A DNA stretch of 35,861 nt from Lachnospiraceae bacterium UBA3692 (lineage in GTDB: Bacteria > Bacillota > Clostridia > Lachnospirales > Lachnospiraceae). The stretch lies in contig DFIR01000104.1 of the NCBI GenBank assembly GCA_002372815.1, positions 1-35,861 on the forward strand, written 5' to 3'. Below, piece by piece: positions 7,878 through 14,698 of this stretch (its first letter is position 1; each line of letters starts with the position of its first letter). The notes beneath the pieces were generated by a model, which saw only the letters and a program-made list of their open reading frames with translations, was not told where the DNA came from and ran no database searches. The position numbers and the translations under genes are program-made.

Positions 7878-8319
7878 ACCCAAAAAGGAGTACGGTACTG
7901 ATTACAGAAAAGACTGCAGAACTCCGTACAGAGAAGAGATCCTGCGGACCGCTTACCTGGAGCTGGCTGTTTCTCTCCTGTGTGCCCTGTTCGGGGCGGT
8001 CTACGAGCTCTACAGTCACGGCGTCTACTCTTACTACATGCTCTACGCCTTCGCCGTCCCTCTGGGTCTGGGTGTCTTCCCTCTCCTGAGCGTATGCGCC
8101 TTCGGCAGGGTCCTGCCCAGTAGGACGCCCCTGTCCGTCTGGAATGCCGGCCTCGCCGCGCTCACCGTGGGCTGCCTCTTCCGGGGCGTCCTCGACATCT
8201 ACGGCACCACCAACCGCCTGCTCATCATCTATCCCGTCGCCGGCGGCCTCCTCCTGGCGCTGAGCGTGCTCCTCTACACAGCGCATGACCGCGCAGGGGA
8301 CGGTTCCGATGGCGTTTAG
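7861..8319 (+). CDS. Four-helix integral membrane protein, third gene of the cassette
   Basis: The 152-residue protein was not recognised. After a charged N-terminus (about 1-28) it shows four hydrophobic segments at about 31-50, 58-82, 92-113 and 118-140, with a short charged tail. The start is TTG at 7861, overlapping the end of the glycosidase by 17 bases, with AGAGAGGTGAG just ahead; overlap and spacing indicate translational coupling. Its role is probably linked to the glycosyltransferase and glycosidase upstream, but nothing in the sequence says how. The array of alternating inverted motifs begins immediately after its stop and may terminate the transcript. Confidence 0.75.
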   Translation: MSTSDEPKKEYGTDYRKDCRTPYREEILRTAYLELAVSLLCALFGAVYELYSHGVYSYYMLYAFAVPLGLGVFPLLSVCAFGRVLPSRTPLSVWNAGLAALTVGCLFRGVLDIYGTTNRLLIIYPVAGGLLLALSVLLYTAHDRAGDGSDGV

Positions 8320-8663
8320 ATAAGCAGTTTCACTTTGAAAGGAATTCCAGGTCGGAGAAAGCGAACGTTCATTATGGCTAACTCACTTTCCTTTCCAAAA
8401 CCATCAAACAAAAGCGAGTTTTCAGAGTCATCCAAGGCTCGAAACTCGCTTTTGTCTATAACATTTTCATTTGAAAGTGAAAACTCACCGTGCAGCACTC
8501 ACTTTAGTCCAGGGCATTTTCATTTGAAAGCGAAAACTCACCGCCCGGCACTCGCTTTGGTCCAGGACATTTTCATTTGAAAGCGAAAACTCAACGCCCG
8601 GCACTCGCTTTGATCCCGGGCATCTTCGTTAGAAAGCGAAAGCGGCATGCATATGCCGGATTC
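8320..8663. repeat. Array of twelve alternating half-sites, 53-bp period
   Basis: The heptamer AAAGYGA and its complement TCRCTTT alternate strictly along this convergent intergenic region. Left ends are at 8330, 8358, 8383, 8411, 8446, 8474, 8499, 8527, 8552, 8580, 8605 and 8633, with odd members in TCRCTTT form. Intervals alternate 28 and 25 bases except for one of 35. The last part is a 53-bp tandem repeat beginning with CATTTTCATTTGAAAG at 8462, 8515 and 8568 and a partial fourth copy at 8621. Pairs 25 apart match each other: AAAGTGA with TCACTTT at 8474/8499, AAAGCGA with TCGCTTT at 8527/8552 and 8580/8605. No gene is seen here. Confidence 0.9.
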
Positions 8664-10616
8664 TCAGATATCCAGGGCCGCATGATGGCCCCAGTACACA
8701 GCATTTGTGATCGTGGATACGCGGGAGGCGTCTCCGATGGCCCGCACAAAAGGTGCTGTGTCCATCAGCGCTTCCACCACATCCGTCCGCGATCTCTGCC
8801 CCAGCGCGCAGATCACGGTGGTACCGGGTACAAGGACTCTCTCCCCGTCCGCGTTCTCACACCAGATGCCCTCTGCGGTCACTTCCAGGCCTTTGTAAGA
8901 GGTGTGCACCGTGACGTACTTCTCGATCTCCTTCAGAAGCAGCGGGCGATGGCGGACATTGGCGTCCGGCGCCAGCTGGTCGCGCATCTCCACAAGGTGC
9001 ACGCGCTTACCCTCCATGCCCAGGTGGATCGCGCATTCACAGCCGGCGAGTCCGCCGCCGAAGACGACCACGTCGTCCGTCACCTTGTCTTTCTCTTTGT
9101 AGTAGTTATTCACCACGACGACGTTGTCACCGCGGAGCCCCGGAATCGGAGGCACCAGCGGTGCGGAGCCCGCTGCGATGATCAGCGCGTAAGGATCCTC
9201 TTTCTCCACATATTCCGGCGTGACTTCCGTATGGAGGCGGATCTCAACACCGGCCTTCTCCGCCAGCAGCTTATACGTGCCGGACAGTTCATACATCTCG
9301 TGCTTGAAAGGCAGTGCCTGCTCGCTCTTCAGGATCCCGCCGACTTCGTCCTCCTTCTCGCAGAGGATCACCTGATGTCCGCGGCGGGCGGCAGTGTATG
9401 CCGCGTACAGACCGCCGGGCCCGGCGCCGACGACCAGAACCTTCTTTCGGTCGCATTCCCTCACTGGCGTCACCTCGATGCCGTCCATCTCCCGCCCGAT
9501 GAGAGGATTGACGGTACAGCGCCTCGTGGACGTCGCCGCCCTCTCCGCCATGCACGTGAAACATCTCAGACAGCGCACGATCTCGTCATCCCTGTTCTCC
9601 ACGACCTTTCTGGGAAGCTCCGGATCCGCCAGCAGCGCGCGGGCCATATAGACGATGTCCGCCTGTCCGGAAGCGATGATCTCTTCCATCTGCGCCGGGT
9701 CGTTCAGACCGCCGATCGTGGCGACAGGCTTGGATACATGCTTTTTGATCTCCGCCGCAAGATGTACGTTGCAGCCGTGTTCCGTAAACATCGAAGGATG
9801 CGTGCTGCCGAAAGACCTCTGGTAAGTGCCTGCGGAGACATGGATGATATCCGCATAAGGCTCGATCATCTTTGCGATGGCGATCCCTTCTTCCAGTCCG
9901 TATCCCTCCGGCACCAGTTCGGAGCCGCTCATCCGGAACTCCAGCGGGAAGAAAGGCCCCACCGCCTGTCTGACCGCTTTCAGAACTTCCACCGCGAAGC
10001 GGCAGCGGTTCTCCGTCGATCCTCCGTATTCGTCCGTGCGGTGATTGAACATAGGGGACAGGAACTGATTGATGAGCCAGCCATGTCCGCCATGGATCAT
10101 CAGCATCTCAAAGCCGGCCCGTTTCGCCAGTCCTGCGACATGTGCATAAGAAGCAACGATCTCATCGATCATATCCTTCGTCAGTTCCCGCACCTCGACG
10201 CCGTCCGCTCTGACTGTCGCGGACGGGCCCCACTGGTGCATGGATTTCTGTCTGTTCTTATCCGTCATATACGTTCCGGCAAACATGCCGGAATGCGACA
10301 GTTCCAGAGAGGGGATCGCGCCGTGGCGGCGGATCGCGTCGGCTGTATAGGTCGCCGCGGCAAGCGAATTGAGAATGCTCTCATCCAGATGATATGCATG
10401 TGAACCGTCCGTCGCCGGATGGACCATCAGCTCCGAGACCGTAACGGCTGCCGCGCCGCCTCTGGCCCGAAGTTCATAGAAAGCCGTGGACTTCGGACCG
10501 ATACATCCGTCGTTCGAAATATCCGTACCTCCCATAGGCGCGGAAAACATACGGTTGCGGAACACGGTCCTGCCGACCGTGATCGGACTGCTCAGATGAG
10601 GGTACTTCCTTTGCAT
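8664..10616 (-). CDS. Fe-S flavoprotein oxidoreductase of the old-yellow-enzyme / 2,4-dienoyl-CoA reductase family
   Basis: This 650-residue enzyme has the full layout of the family: an FMN-binding TIM barrel (about 8-345, with HGGHGWLINQFLSP and NHRTDEYGGSTENR), a 4Fe-4S motif of four Cys (349, 352, 355, 367), an FAD/NAD(P) module starting at GAGPGG (397-402) and a second dinucleotide fold at FGGGLAG (about 523). Relatives reduce enoyl-CoA, enones or bile acid intermediates, or demethylate amines. Cys spacing of 2-2-11 resembles trimethylamine dehydrogenase (2-2-12) more than E. coli FadH (2-3-11). A ribosome site AAAGGAG precedes the ATG. It stands alone on the minus strand, so the substrate cannot be named. 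Confidence 0.88.
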   Translation of the reverse strand: MQRKYPHLSSPITVGRTVFRNRMFSAPMGGTDISNDGCIGPKSTAFYELRARGGAAAVTVSELMVHPATDGSHAYHLDESILNSLAAATYTADAIRRHGAIPSLELSHSGMFAGTYMTDKNRQKSMHQWGPSATVRADGVEVRELTKDMIDEIVASYAHVAGLAKRAGFEMLMIHGGHGWLINQFLSPMFNHRTDEYGGSTENRCRFAVEVLKAVRQAVGPFFPLEFRMSGSELVPEGYGLEEGIAIAKMIEPYADIIHVSAGTYQRSFGSTHPSMFTEHGCNVHLAAEIKKHVSKPVATIGGLNDPAQMEEIIASGQADIVYMARALLADPELPRKVVENRDDEIVRCLRCFTCMAERAATSTRRCTVNPLIGREMDGIEVTPVRECDRKKVLVVGAGPGGLYAAYTAARRGHQVILCEKEDEVGGILKSEQALPFKHEMYELSGTYKLLAEKAGVEIRLHTEVTPEYVEKEDPYALIIAAGSAPLVPPIPGLRGDNVVVVNNYYKEKDKVTDDVVVFGGGLAGCECAIHLGMEGKRVHLVEMRDQLAPDANVRHRPLLLKEIEKYVTVHTSYKGLEVTAEGIWCENADGERVLVPGTTVICALGQRSRTDVVEALMDTAPFVRAIGDASRVSTITNAVYWGHHAALDI

Positions 10617-10775
10617 CGGGGTCTCCTTTCTCTCCGCACAGGGCGGATATCGTCAAAAGTTTGCACATTTCCATCCTACTGCATTCGCACCGGCCGATAT
10701 GTCATTATTTTGTCCGTTTTGTCCTTATTCTGCGCAATGTGCACAGAGGGCCGGATCTGCTGAAACAGAGCGCCG

Positions 10776-10813
10776 AAAAAGAGACCGCCCTCCCCACAGG
10801 GAAGGCGGTCTCT
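10776..10813 (-). terminator. Strong terminator after reverse rubrerythrin
   Basis: AGAGACCGCC (10780-10789) and GGCGGTCTCT (10804-10813) form a perfect 10-bp stem around a 14-base loop. On the minus strand it is followed by five T residues, just past the rubrerythrin stop at 10846. Confidence 0.9.
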
Positions 10814-10845
10814 CTCAGATCCTATGCAGTTTTCTTCCGGACGGA

Positions 10846-11418
10846 TCACTTGAAGTATCTCTTCAGCAGACCCTCAAAGCCCTGGCCGTGTCTGGCCTCG
10901 TCGCGGGCCATCTCGTGGATGCTGTCATGCAGCGCGTCCAGTCCCATCTCCTTGCACTTCTTCGCGAATTTGGTCTTGCCTGCGCAGGCGCCGTTCTCCG
11001 CCGCGACGCGGGCCTCCAGATTCGCCTTGGTGGAAGCAGAGACGACCTCGCCGAGCATCTCGGCGTAGCGGGAAGCGTGATCAGCCTCCTCAAAAGCGGC
11101 CTGACGATAGAAAGCGCCGACTTCCGGATAGCCCTCGCGGATCGCCGCTCTGGACATTGCAAGATACATACCGACTTCAGAACATTCACCGGCGAACTCC
11201 GCGCGGAGGAAATCCTTCATCTCCTCATCGAGATCAGAGGCGATGCCGATCTTGTGCTCGGAAGCCCAGGTCAGCTCCGCGGTCTCATCCACGGGCTCGA
11301 ACTTAGCTTTGGGCTGCTTGCAGATGGGGCACTTCCAATCTTCCGGAAGATCCGCAAACTTCACGCCTTCCTTGTCCTCGTCATAGATGTGTCCGCAGAC
11401 TGTGCACTTATATTTCAT
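10846..11418 (-). CDS. Reverse rubrerythrin (N-terminal rubredoxin, C-terminal diiron domain)
   Basis: The 190-residue protein begins with a short rubredoxin-like iron site (Cys5, Cys8, Cys30, Cys33; about 1-40), followed by a ferritin-like four-helix domain (about 55-188). Glu and His ligands are visible in AEFAGECSEVGMY, EEADHASRY and HDSIHEMARDEARHG. The domain order is reversed relative to classic rubrerythrin, as in clostridial revRbr, which reduces hydrogen peroxide and oxygen with electrons from NADH via other proteins. It would protect an anaerobe in the cytosol. The ATG at 11418 begins MKYKCTVCGH as in rubredoxins; the upstream frame opening at 11511 falls in the promoter. It is monocistronic, with its own promoter and terminator. 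Confidence 0.93.
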   Translation of the reverse strand: MKYKCTVCGHIYDEDKEGVKFADLPEDWKCPICKQPKAKFEPVDETAELTWASEHKIGIASDLDEEMKDFLRAEFAGECSEVGMYLAMSRAAIREGYPEVGAFYRQAAFEEADHASRYAEMLGEVVSASTKANLEARVAAENGACAGKTKFAKKCKEMGLDALHDSIHEMARDEARHGQGFEGLLKRYFK

Positions 11419-11481
11419 TTCTTTCTCCCTTCTGTGGCAGATTGTTTGATCGTTACAGGCTTCAGAGTTCCTGTAAGCATC

Positions 11482-11511
11482 ATTATCCCTGCTCCCGCCC
11501 GTATTAGTCAA
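11482..11511 (-). promoter_or_regulatory. Promoter of reverse rubrerythrin
   Basis: TTGACT (11511-11506) and GATAAT (11487-11482) are separated by 18 bases, with the start codon 63 bases downstream. No PerR-like box was recognised in it. Confidence 0.75.
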
Positions 11512-11659
11512 ACCTAATTCTTGTTGCAGACATCTTACGCCGCCGGCTGCCGGCCCGGACTGCAGCTGCAGACAGGAAATACAGACCCAAAAGGCTCTGT
11601 TGGAGTGTTTCCAAAACTGGTATTGATATATCTTCTCCTGTTTCTTCCCGCCTTCCGTA

Positions 11660-11668
11660 TGCTATACT
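11660..11668 (+). promoter_or_regulatory. Extended -10 promoter of the aldo-keto reductase
   Basis: TGCTATACT reads as an extended -10 element about 70 bases before the start codon. No good -35 box lies at the expected distance, which fits an extended -10 promoter. Confidence 0.5.
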
Positions 11669-11737
11669 CTCTCTAAACATCAGTTTTCCGAGCAGGACGG
11701 GATCATCCTCGCACATGGAAAGGAGGTAGGACCGAAC

Positions 11738-12733
11738 ATGTATCGTGCATCCGCTCACCGCTATGAGAACATGCAGTATAACCGCTGCGGCAGCAGCGGT
11801 CTGAAACTTCCGGCCGTCTCTCTGGGACTGTGGCACAATTTCGGGGATACAGGCGATTACGAAAACATGAAACAGATGTGTTTTACCGCGTTCGACCACG
11901 GGATCACGCATTTTGACCTGGCCAACAACTACGGGCCGGAACCGGGCAGCGCGGAGCGGAACATGGGCCGCATCCTGAAAGAGGAGCTCCGCGCCTACCG
12001 CGACGAGCTCCTCATCAGCACCAAGGCGGGCTACACCATGTGGCCAGGGCCCTACGGCGACTGGGGCAGCCGCAAATATCTCCTGGCCAGTCTGGACCAG
12101 AGCCTGCAGCGGCTGCAGCTGGACTATGTGGACATCTTCTACCACCACCGCATGGATCCGGAGACGCCGCTCGAGGAGTCCATGGGTGCGCTCGCGACGG
12201 CAGTCCGCAGCGGCAAGGCGCTCTACGCCGGCCTCTCCAACTACACGGGCCCCGCACTGGAGAAGGCCACGGCTATCCTGACCGACCTCAGAGTGCCTTT
12301 TGTCATCAACCAGAACCGCTACAACATCCTCGACAGGACGATCGAGAAGAACGGCCTCAAGGCGGCCGCGAAGAAACTGGGCAAGGGCCTGATCATCTTC
12401 TCCCCCCTCCGGCAGGGACTGCTCACGGACCGCTACCTCCACGGGATCCCCGCGGACAGCAGGGTCCGCACCGACGGCCGCTTCCTGCACGAATCGGACA
12501 TCACCGGTGAGCGGCTCGCGCAGATCCGCGCACTGAATGAGATCGCACAGAGCCGCGGCCAGACCCTCGCCGAGATGGCGCTCAGCTGGCTGCTCCACGA
12601 CGACGCTGTGACCAGCGTCCTCATCGGTGCCTCCCGTCCCGCGCAGATCCTCGACAACATCAAGGCGATCGGGAATACGGCCTTCAGCGAGGAGGAACTG
12701 CGGGAGATCGATCGGATCAGTTTGACAATGTAA
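11738..12733 (+). CDS. Aldo-keto reductase of the YghZ / glyceraldehyde 3-phosphate reductase type
   Basis: The 331-residue cytoplasmic NADPH-dependent reductase follows E. coli YghZ (L-glyceraldehyde 3-phosphate reductase, AKR14) along its whole length: SLGLWHNFG, GITHFDLANNYGP, ISTKAGYTMWPGPYG, SRKYLLASLDQSL, VDIFYHHRMD and a final VTSVLIGASRPAQ. The catalytic tetrad is Asp60, Tyr65, Lys96 and His137. In that family it detoxifies methylglyoxal and L-glyceraldehyde 3-phosphate. AAGGAGG lies 11 bases ahead of the ATG, rather far; an ATG 11 codons on lacks a site, so the first was kept. Its stop is only two bases from that of the opposing glycosyltransferase gene, with no terminator between. 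Confidence 0.9.
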   Translation: MYRASAHRYENMQYNRCGSSGLKLPAVSLGLWHNFGDTGDYENMKQMCFTAFDHGITHFDLANNYGPEPGSAERNMGRILKEELRAYRDELLISTKAGYTMWPGPYGDWGSRKYLLASLDQSLQRLQLDYVDIFYHHRMDPETPLEESMGALATAVRSGKALYAGLSNYTGPALEKATAILTDLRVPFVINQNRYNILDRTIEKNGLKAAAKKLGKGLIIFSPLRQGLLTDRYLHGIPADSRVRTDGRFLHESDITGERLAQIRALNEIAQSRGQTLAEMALSWLLHDDAVTSVLIGASRPAQILDNIKAIGNTAFSEEELREIDRISLTM

Positions 12734-12735
12734 GA

Positions 12736-13908
12736 TCAGCTATACTGCTTTTCCCGGCTCACCCCCTCCAGAAATGCCACCGCCTCCCGCGCCCCGCCGC
12801 AGGCCCGGAAGCTCTCCGAGATCCTGACGGCGTTCTCTTTGTACGAAGGCTCAGTCAGGACCTTCGTGACGGCATCAAGAATATCCTCCTCCGAGATGGA
12901 CCGCAGCCGCACGCCGGCGCCGAGCTCCTCCGTCCGCCTCGCCACAGCTCCCTGCTCCGGCGTCTGCGGGAACAGCACCAGCGGGACCCGGAAGTACAGC
13001 CCCTCTGACGCGGAGTTCATGCCGCAGTGGGTGATGAAGGCGTCCGCGATCGACAGCACCGCCATCTGGTCCACGGACGCATGCACCTGCACATTGGCCG
13101 GCAGATCGTCGAAGTGCTCCGTGTTCGTCCCCATGGACAGGATGACCTGCCAGCCCGTCTGCCCCAGAACGTGAATACAGTTGCGGTAGAACTCCCGGTT
13201 CTGGTTCACGGTCCCCATGGAGATGTAGACGGTCTTGTCCGCTGTCTTCGGATAAGGCTCCGTGACCGGCCGGATCGAAGGCCCGATGAAGTGATACCGG
13301 TCGGAAAATGTCTCCGAGCAAGGCTGGAAATAGGAGGATGTATAGACGATCGTATTCGTCTCATTGTCATTCTGCACGATGTCCAGGATTCCTTTTACCG
13401 GGTACCCTTTCTCCTGCAACCGGCGGATCTGCCGGTTGATCCTGGGCATCGACAGAAGCATCTTCGCGATGTCCCAGGGCGTCTCCTTCATATATTTAGC
13501 CGAATACCGGTTGAAGGCAAAGGTGGTCGTGGAAGAGACGTACGGGATTCCGTGCTTCATCGCCACGAGCTTGCCCCAGAAAGCGACGGAGTCCGATACG
13601 ATGACGTCCGGCCGGATCTCCCCGATCTTCTCGGTCGTCATATCGTCGAGCGCCAGCGTCGAGGAGACGAGCAGCTCCGTGGCAAAGGCCTTGTCCTTCC
13701 CGACCCGGTCCGCGTTCCCCTTGTCCTCCATCTCAAAATCGTACCCGTCACACCCGATGAACACCGCTCCGGCCTGCTCGATCTTCTCCCGGAACATCTC
13801 GAAAGAAAAGTAGAAGACTTCATGCCCGGTGTCTGTCAGCGCCCGCACGATCCCGAGCGTGGGATTCGTGTGCCCGTGTGCCGGAATGCAGAACCATGCG
13901 ATCCTCAT
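12736..13908 (-). CDS. GT1-family glycosyltransferase (macrolide glycosyltransferase type)
   Basis: The 390-residue cytosolic enzyme has the GT-B fold of the UDP-glycosyltransferase family that includes macrolide-inactivating OleD and Mgt proteins and Bacillus YjiC. Visible are the N-terminal acceptor half with IPAHGHTNPTLGIVRAL (residues 8-24), a middle VYISMGTVNQN, and the donor-binding region with ITHCGMNSASEGLYFRVPLV. Such enzymes use UDP-glucose to sugar small hydrophobic acceptors such as macrolides or flavonoids. Its start overlaps the stop of the AbrB-like gene by four bases (ATGA), so the two are translationally coupled and probably regulated together. Whether it confers drug tolerance or modifies a host or plant compound cannot be told from sequence. 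Confidence 0.88.
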   Translation of the reverse strand: MRIAWFCIPAHGHTNPTLGIVRALTDTGHEVFYFSFEMFREKIEQAGAVFIGCDGYDFEMEDKGNADRVGKDKAFATELLVSSTLALDDMTTEKIGEIRPDVIVSDSVAFWGKLVAMKHGIPYVSSTTTFAFNRYSAKYMKETPWDIAKMLLSMPRINRQIRRLQEKGYPVKGILDIVQNDNETNTIVYTSSYFQPCSETFSDRYHFIGPSIRPVTEPYPKTADKTVYISMGTVNQNREFYRNCIHVLGQTGWQVILSMGTNTEHFDDLPANVQVHASVDQMAVLSIADAFITHCGMNSASEGLYFRVPLVLFPQTPEQGAVARRTEELGAGVRLRSISEEDILDAVTKVLTEPSYKENAVRISESFRACGGAREAVAFLEGVSREKQYS

Positions 13909-14141
13909 GACTCCTCTCCCTTCTTCTCTTCAACTCCCTTCTTCTCTTCAAAGGCAGCGCTGAACAGTCCCTCGAACGCCCCCTTGTTCGGGATGGCGAT
14001 CCCGCGCTCCACATCTCCGAGCAGCAGCAGGGTATCTCCCGGCCTGATCCCAAAGATCTCCCTCGCCTGCTTCGGGATGACGATCTGTCCCTTCTCGCCG
14101 ACTGTGGCAGTCCAGGCGTATTTTCCTTCCGGGTGATTCAT
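13905..14141 (-). CDS. AbrB/SpoVT-type swapped-hairpin DNA-binding regulator
   Basis: The 78-residue protein has an AbrB-like domain (about 8-50) centred on GQIVIPKQAREIFGIRPGD, the pattern of swapped-hairpin transition-state regulators and antitoxin-like proteins. The acidic-basic tail repeats EEKKG twice (residues about 65-76), reflecting a short DNA duplication. AGGGAGG lies six bases before the ATG. A perfect 12-bp inverted repeat sits just upstream of that ribosome site and is a likely autoregulatory operator. The gene overlaps the glycosyltransferase by four bases, so it probably controls it. A toxin partner was considered, but the downstream gene is a glycosyltransferase. Confidence 0.85.
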   Translation of the reverse strand: MNHPEGKYAWTATVGEKGQIVIPKQAREIFGIRPGDTLLLLGDVERGIAIPNKGAFEGLFSAAFEEKKGVEEKKGEES

Positions 14142-14155
14142 GGTTGGTCCTCCCT

Positions 14156-14188
14156 AAAAGTATGATTTGTATAACTAATCATACTTTT
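14156..14188. promoter_or_regulatory. Perfect 12-bp inverted repeat upstream of the AbrB-like gene
   Basis: AAAAGTATGATT (14156-14167) and AATCATACTTTT (14177-14188) are exact complements around a 9-base AT-rich spacer containing a TATACA-like sequence on the minus strand. It directly abuts the ribosome site of the regulator gene, as expected for an operator over the promoter and transcript start. Confidence 0.65.
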
Positions 14189-14218
14189 GCAAGTGAGGGG
14201 ATGTCAAGAGAAAAGAAA

Positions 14219-14243
14219 ACACCCGACCGTTTATGTCGGGTGT
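14219..14243. terminator. Hairpin upstream of the AbrB-like gene
   Basis: ACACCCGAC and GTCGGGTGT form a 9-bp stem with a 7-base loop. On the minus strand it is followed by GTTTTCTTTTC, so it may insulate the regulator gene from read-through of the tRNA transcript. Confidence 0.55.
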
Positions 14244-14356
14244 CTACGATACCCTGACCAGTACCCTCAACACTACCTCAAAAGCAGTGTTTCAACAGAT
14301 AATCCGGGGGAAAATGACAGACTGTAGAAATGCTGGAAAAGCCAGATAAAATCTAG

Positions 14357-14394
14357 AAAAAAAGAACCTCTGACAGTCATTGTCAGAGGTTCTT
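14357..14394 (-). terminator. Terminator of tRNA-Gln
   Basis: A perfect 14-bp stem (14362-14375 region with 14381-14394) with a short loop is followed on the minus strand by a run of seven T residues. It lies ten bases beyond the tRNA 3' end. Confidence 0.9.
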
Positions 14395-14403
14395 GAAATT
14401 GAG

Positions 14404-14475
14404 CAGGGCTAGAAGGATTCGAACCTTCAAATGACGGAGTCAGAGTCCGCTGCCTTACCGTTTGGCTATAGCCCT
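14404..14475 (-). tRNA. tRNA-Gln (anticodon CUG)
   Basis: A complete 72-base cloverleaf reads on the minus strand: acceptor stem AGGGCTA/TAGCCCT, D arm GCC-AAACGGTAA-GGC, anticodon arm GCGGA-CTCTGAC-TCCGT with anticodon CTG, and T arm GAAGG-TTCGAAT-CCTTC. The discriminator is G and no CCA is encoded. The sequence resembles Bacillus tRNA-Gln with CUG replacing the usual UUG, so it reads CAG. It has its own promoter and terminator and is not in a tRNA cluster. No integrated element was seen at its 3' end. Confidence 0.95.
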
Positions 14476-14509
14476 TTATCCGTAACCTTTCTCTCGGCTA
14501 CGAATTGAA

Positions 14510-14538
14510 ATTATACAGGAAGGTTTTTGTTTTTGCAA
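14510..14538 (-). promoter_or_regulatory. Promoter of tRNA-Gln
   Basis: TTGCAA (14538-14533), a 17-base spacer and a consensus TATAAT (14515-14510) lie about 35 bases ahead of the tRNA 5' end. Confidence 0.85.
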
Positions 14539-14606
14539 GACCTTTTTTATGATTTTTGAATTCTCTTTGAAACGTCTGCGACAGCCGGCGATTGTGCCGT
14601 TACCGG

Positions 14607-14698
14607 CGCGGTGATTTCAAGAGAATATCACCGTCTCGACAACGACCAGCGCCATCATCGTTACATCGTCACAACCTTACCGCAATAAAATCACCGCG
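14607..14698. repeat. Inverted repeats spanning the larB 3' end
   Basis: CGCGGTGATTT (14607-14617) is exactly complementary to AAATCACCGCG (14688-14698), which overlaps the larB stop codon. A further dyad GGTGAT/ATCACC lies at 14610-14632, and ATTCTCTTTGAAA near 14562 pairs with TTTCAAGAGAAT near 14615. These alternatives compete, giving a structured larB 3' end. No T-run follows. Confidence 0.5.

Larger units (their letters stand above)
11419..11737. other. Divergent promoter region between rubrerythrin and aldo-keto reductase
   Basis: No gene is seen. The stretch holds the rubrerythrin promoter on the minus strand (11482-11511), an extended -10 site for the aldo-keto reductase on the plus strand (11660-11668), and a 12-bp palindrome CTGCAGCTGCAG at 11560-11571 midway between them, of unknown meaning. 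Confidence 0.6.
14142..14690. other. Intergenic stretch around tRNA-Gln
   Basis: Apart from the tRNA with its promoter and terminator, it holds the operator dyad of the AbrB-like gene, a hairpin at 14219-14243, and nested inverted repeats just downstream of larB. Bases 14244-14356 show nothing recognisable. No protein gene is seen. Confidence 0.6.

Noticed and set aside
8330..8640. CRISPR array
   Set aside because: The units are near-identical throughout with no unique spacers, the repeat is a 7-mer alternating in orientation, and no cas genes are nearby.
8577..10403. 608-residue plus-strand frame opposite the flavoprotein
   Set aside because: Antisense shadow; it begins inside the 53-bp repeats and its composition is unlike a real protein, while the minus strand carries complete OYE and FAD motifs.
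11504..12598. 364-residue minus-strand frame opposite the aldo-keto reductase
   Set aside because: The plus strand has a full AKR with catalytic tetrad; the antisense frame lacks any recognisable motif.
13905..14141. Toxin-antitoxin pair with the AbrB-like protein as antitoxin
   Set aside because: The coupled downstream gene is a 390-residue GT1 glycosyltransferase, not a toxin fold.
14404..14475. Integration site for a mobile element at tRNA-Gln
   Set aside because: No integrase, direct repeat of the tRNA 3' end or phage-like genes are seen on either side.
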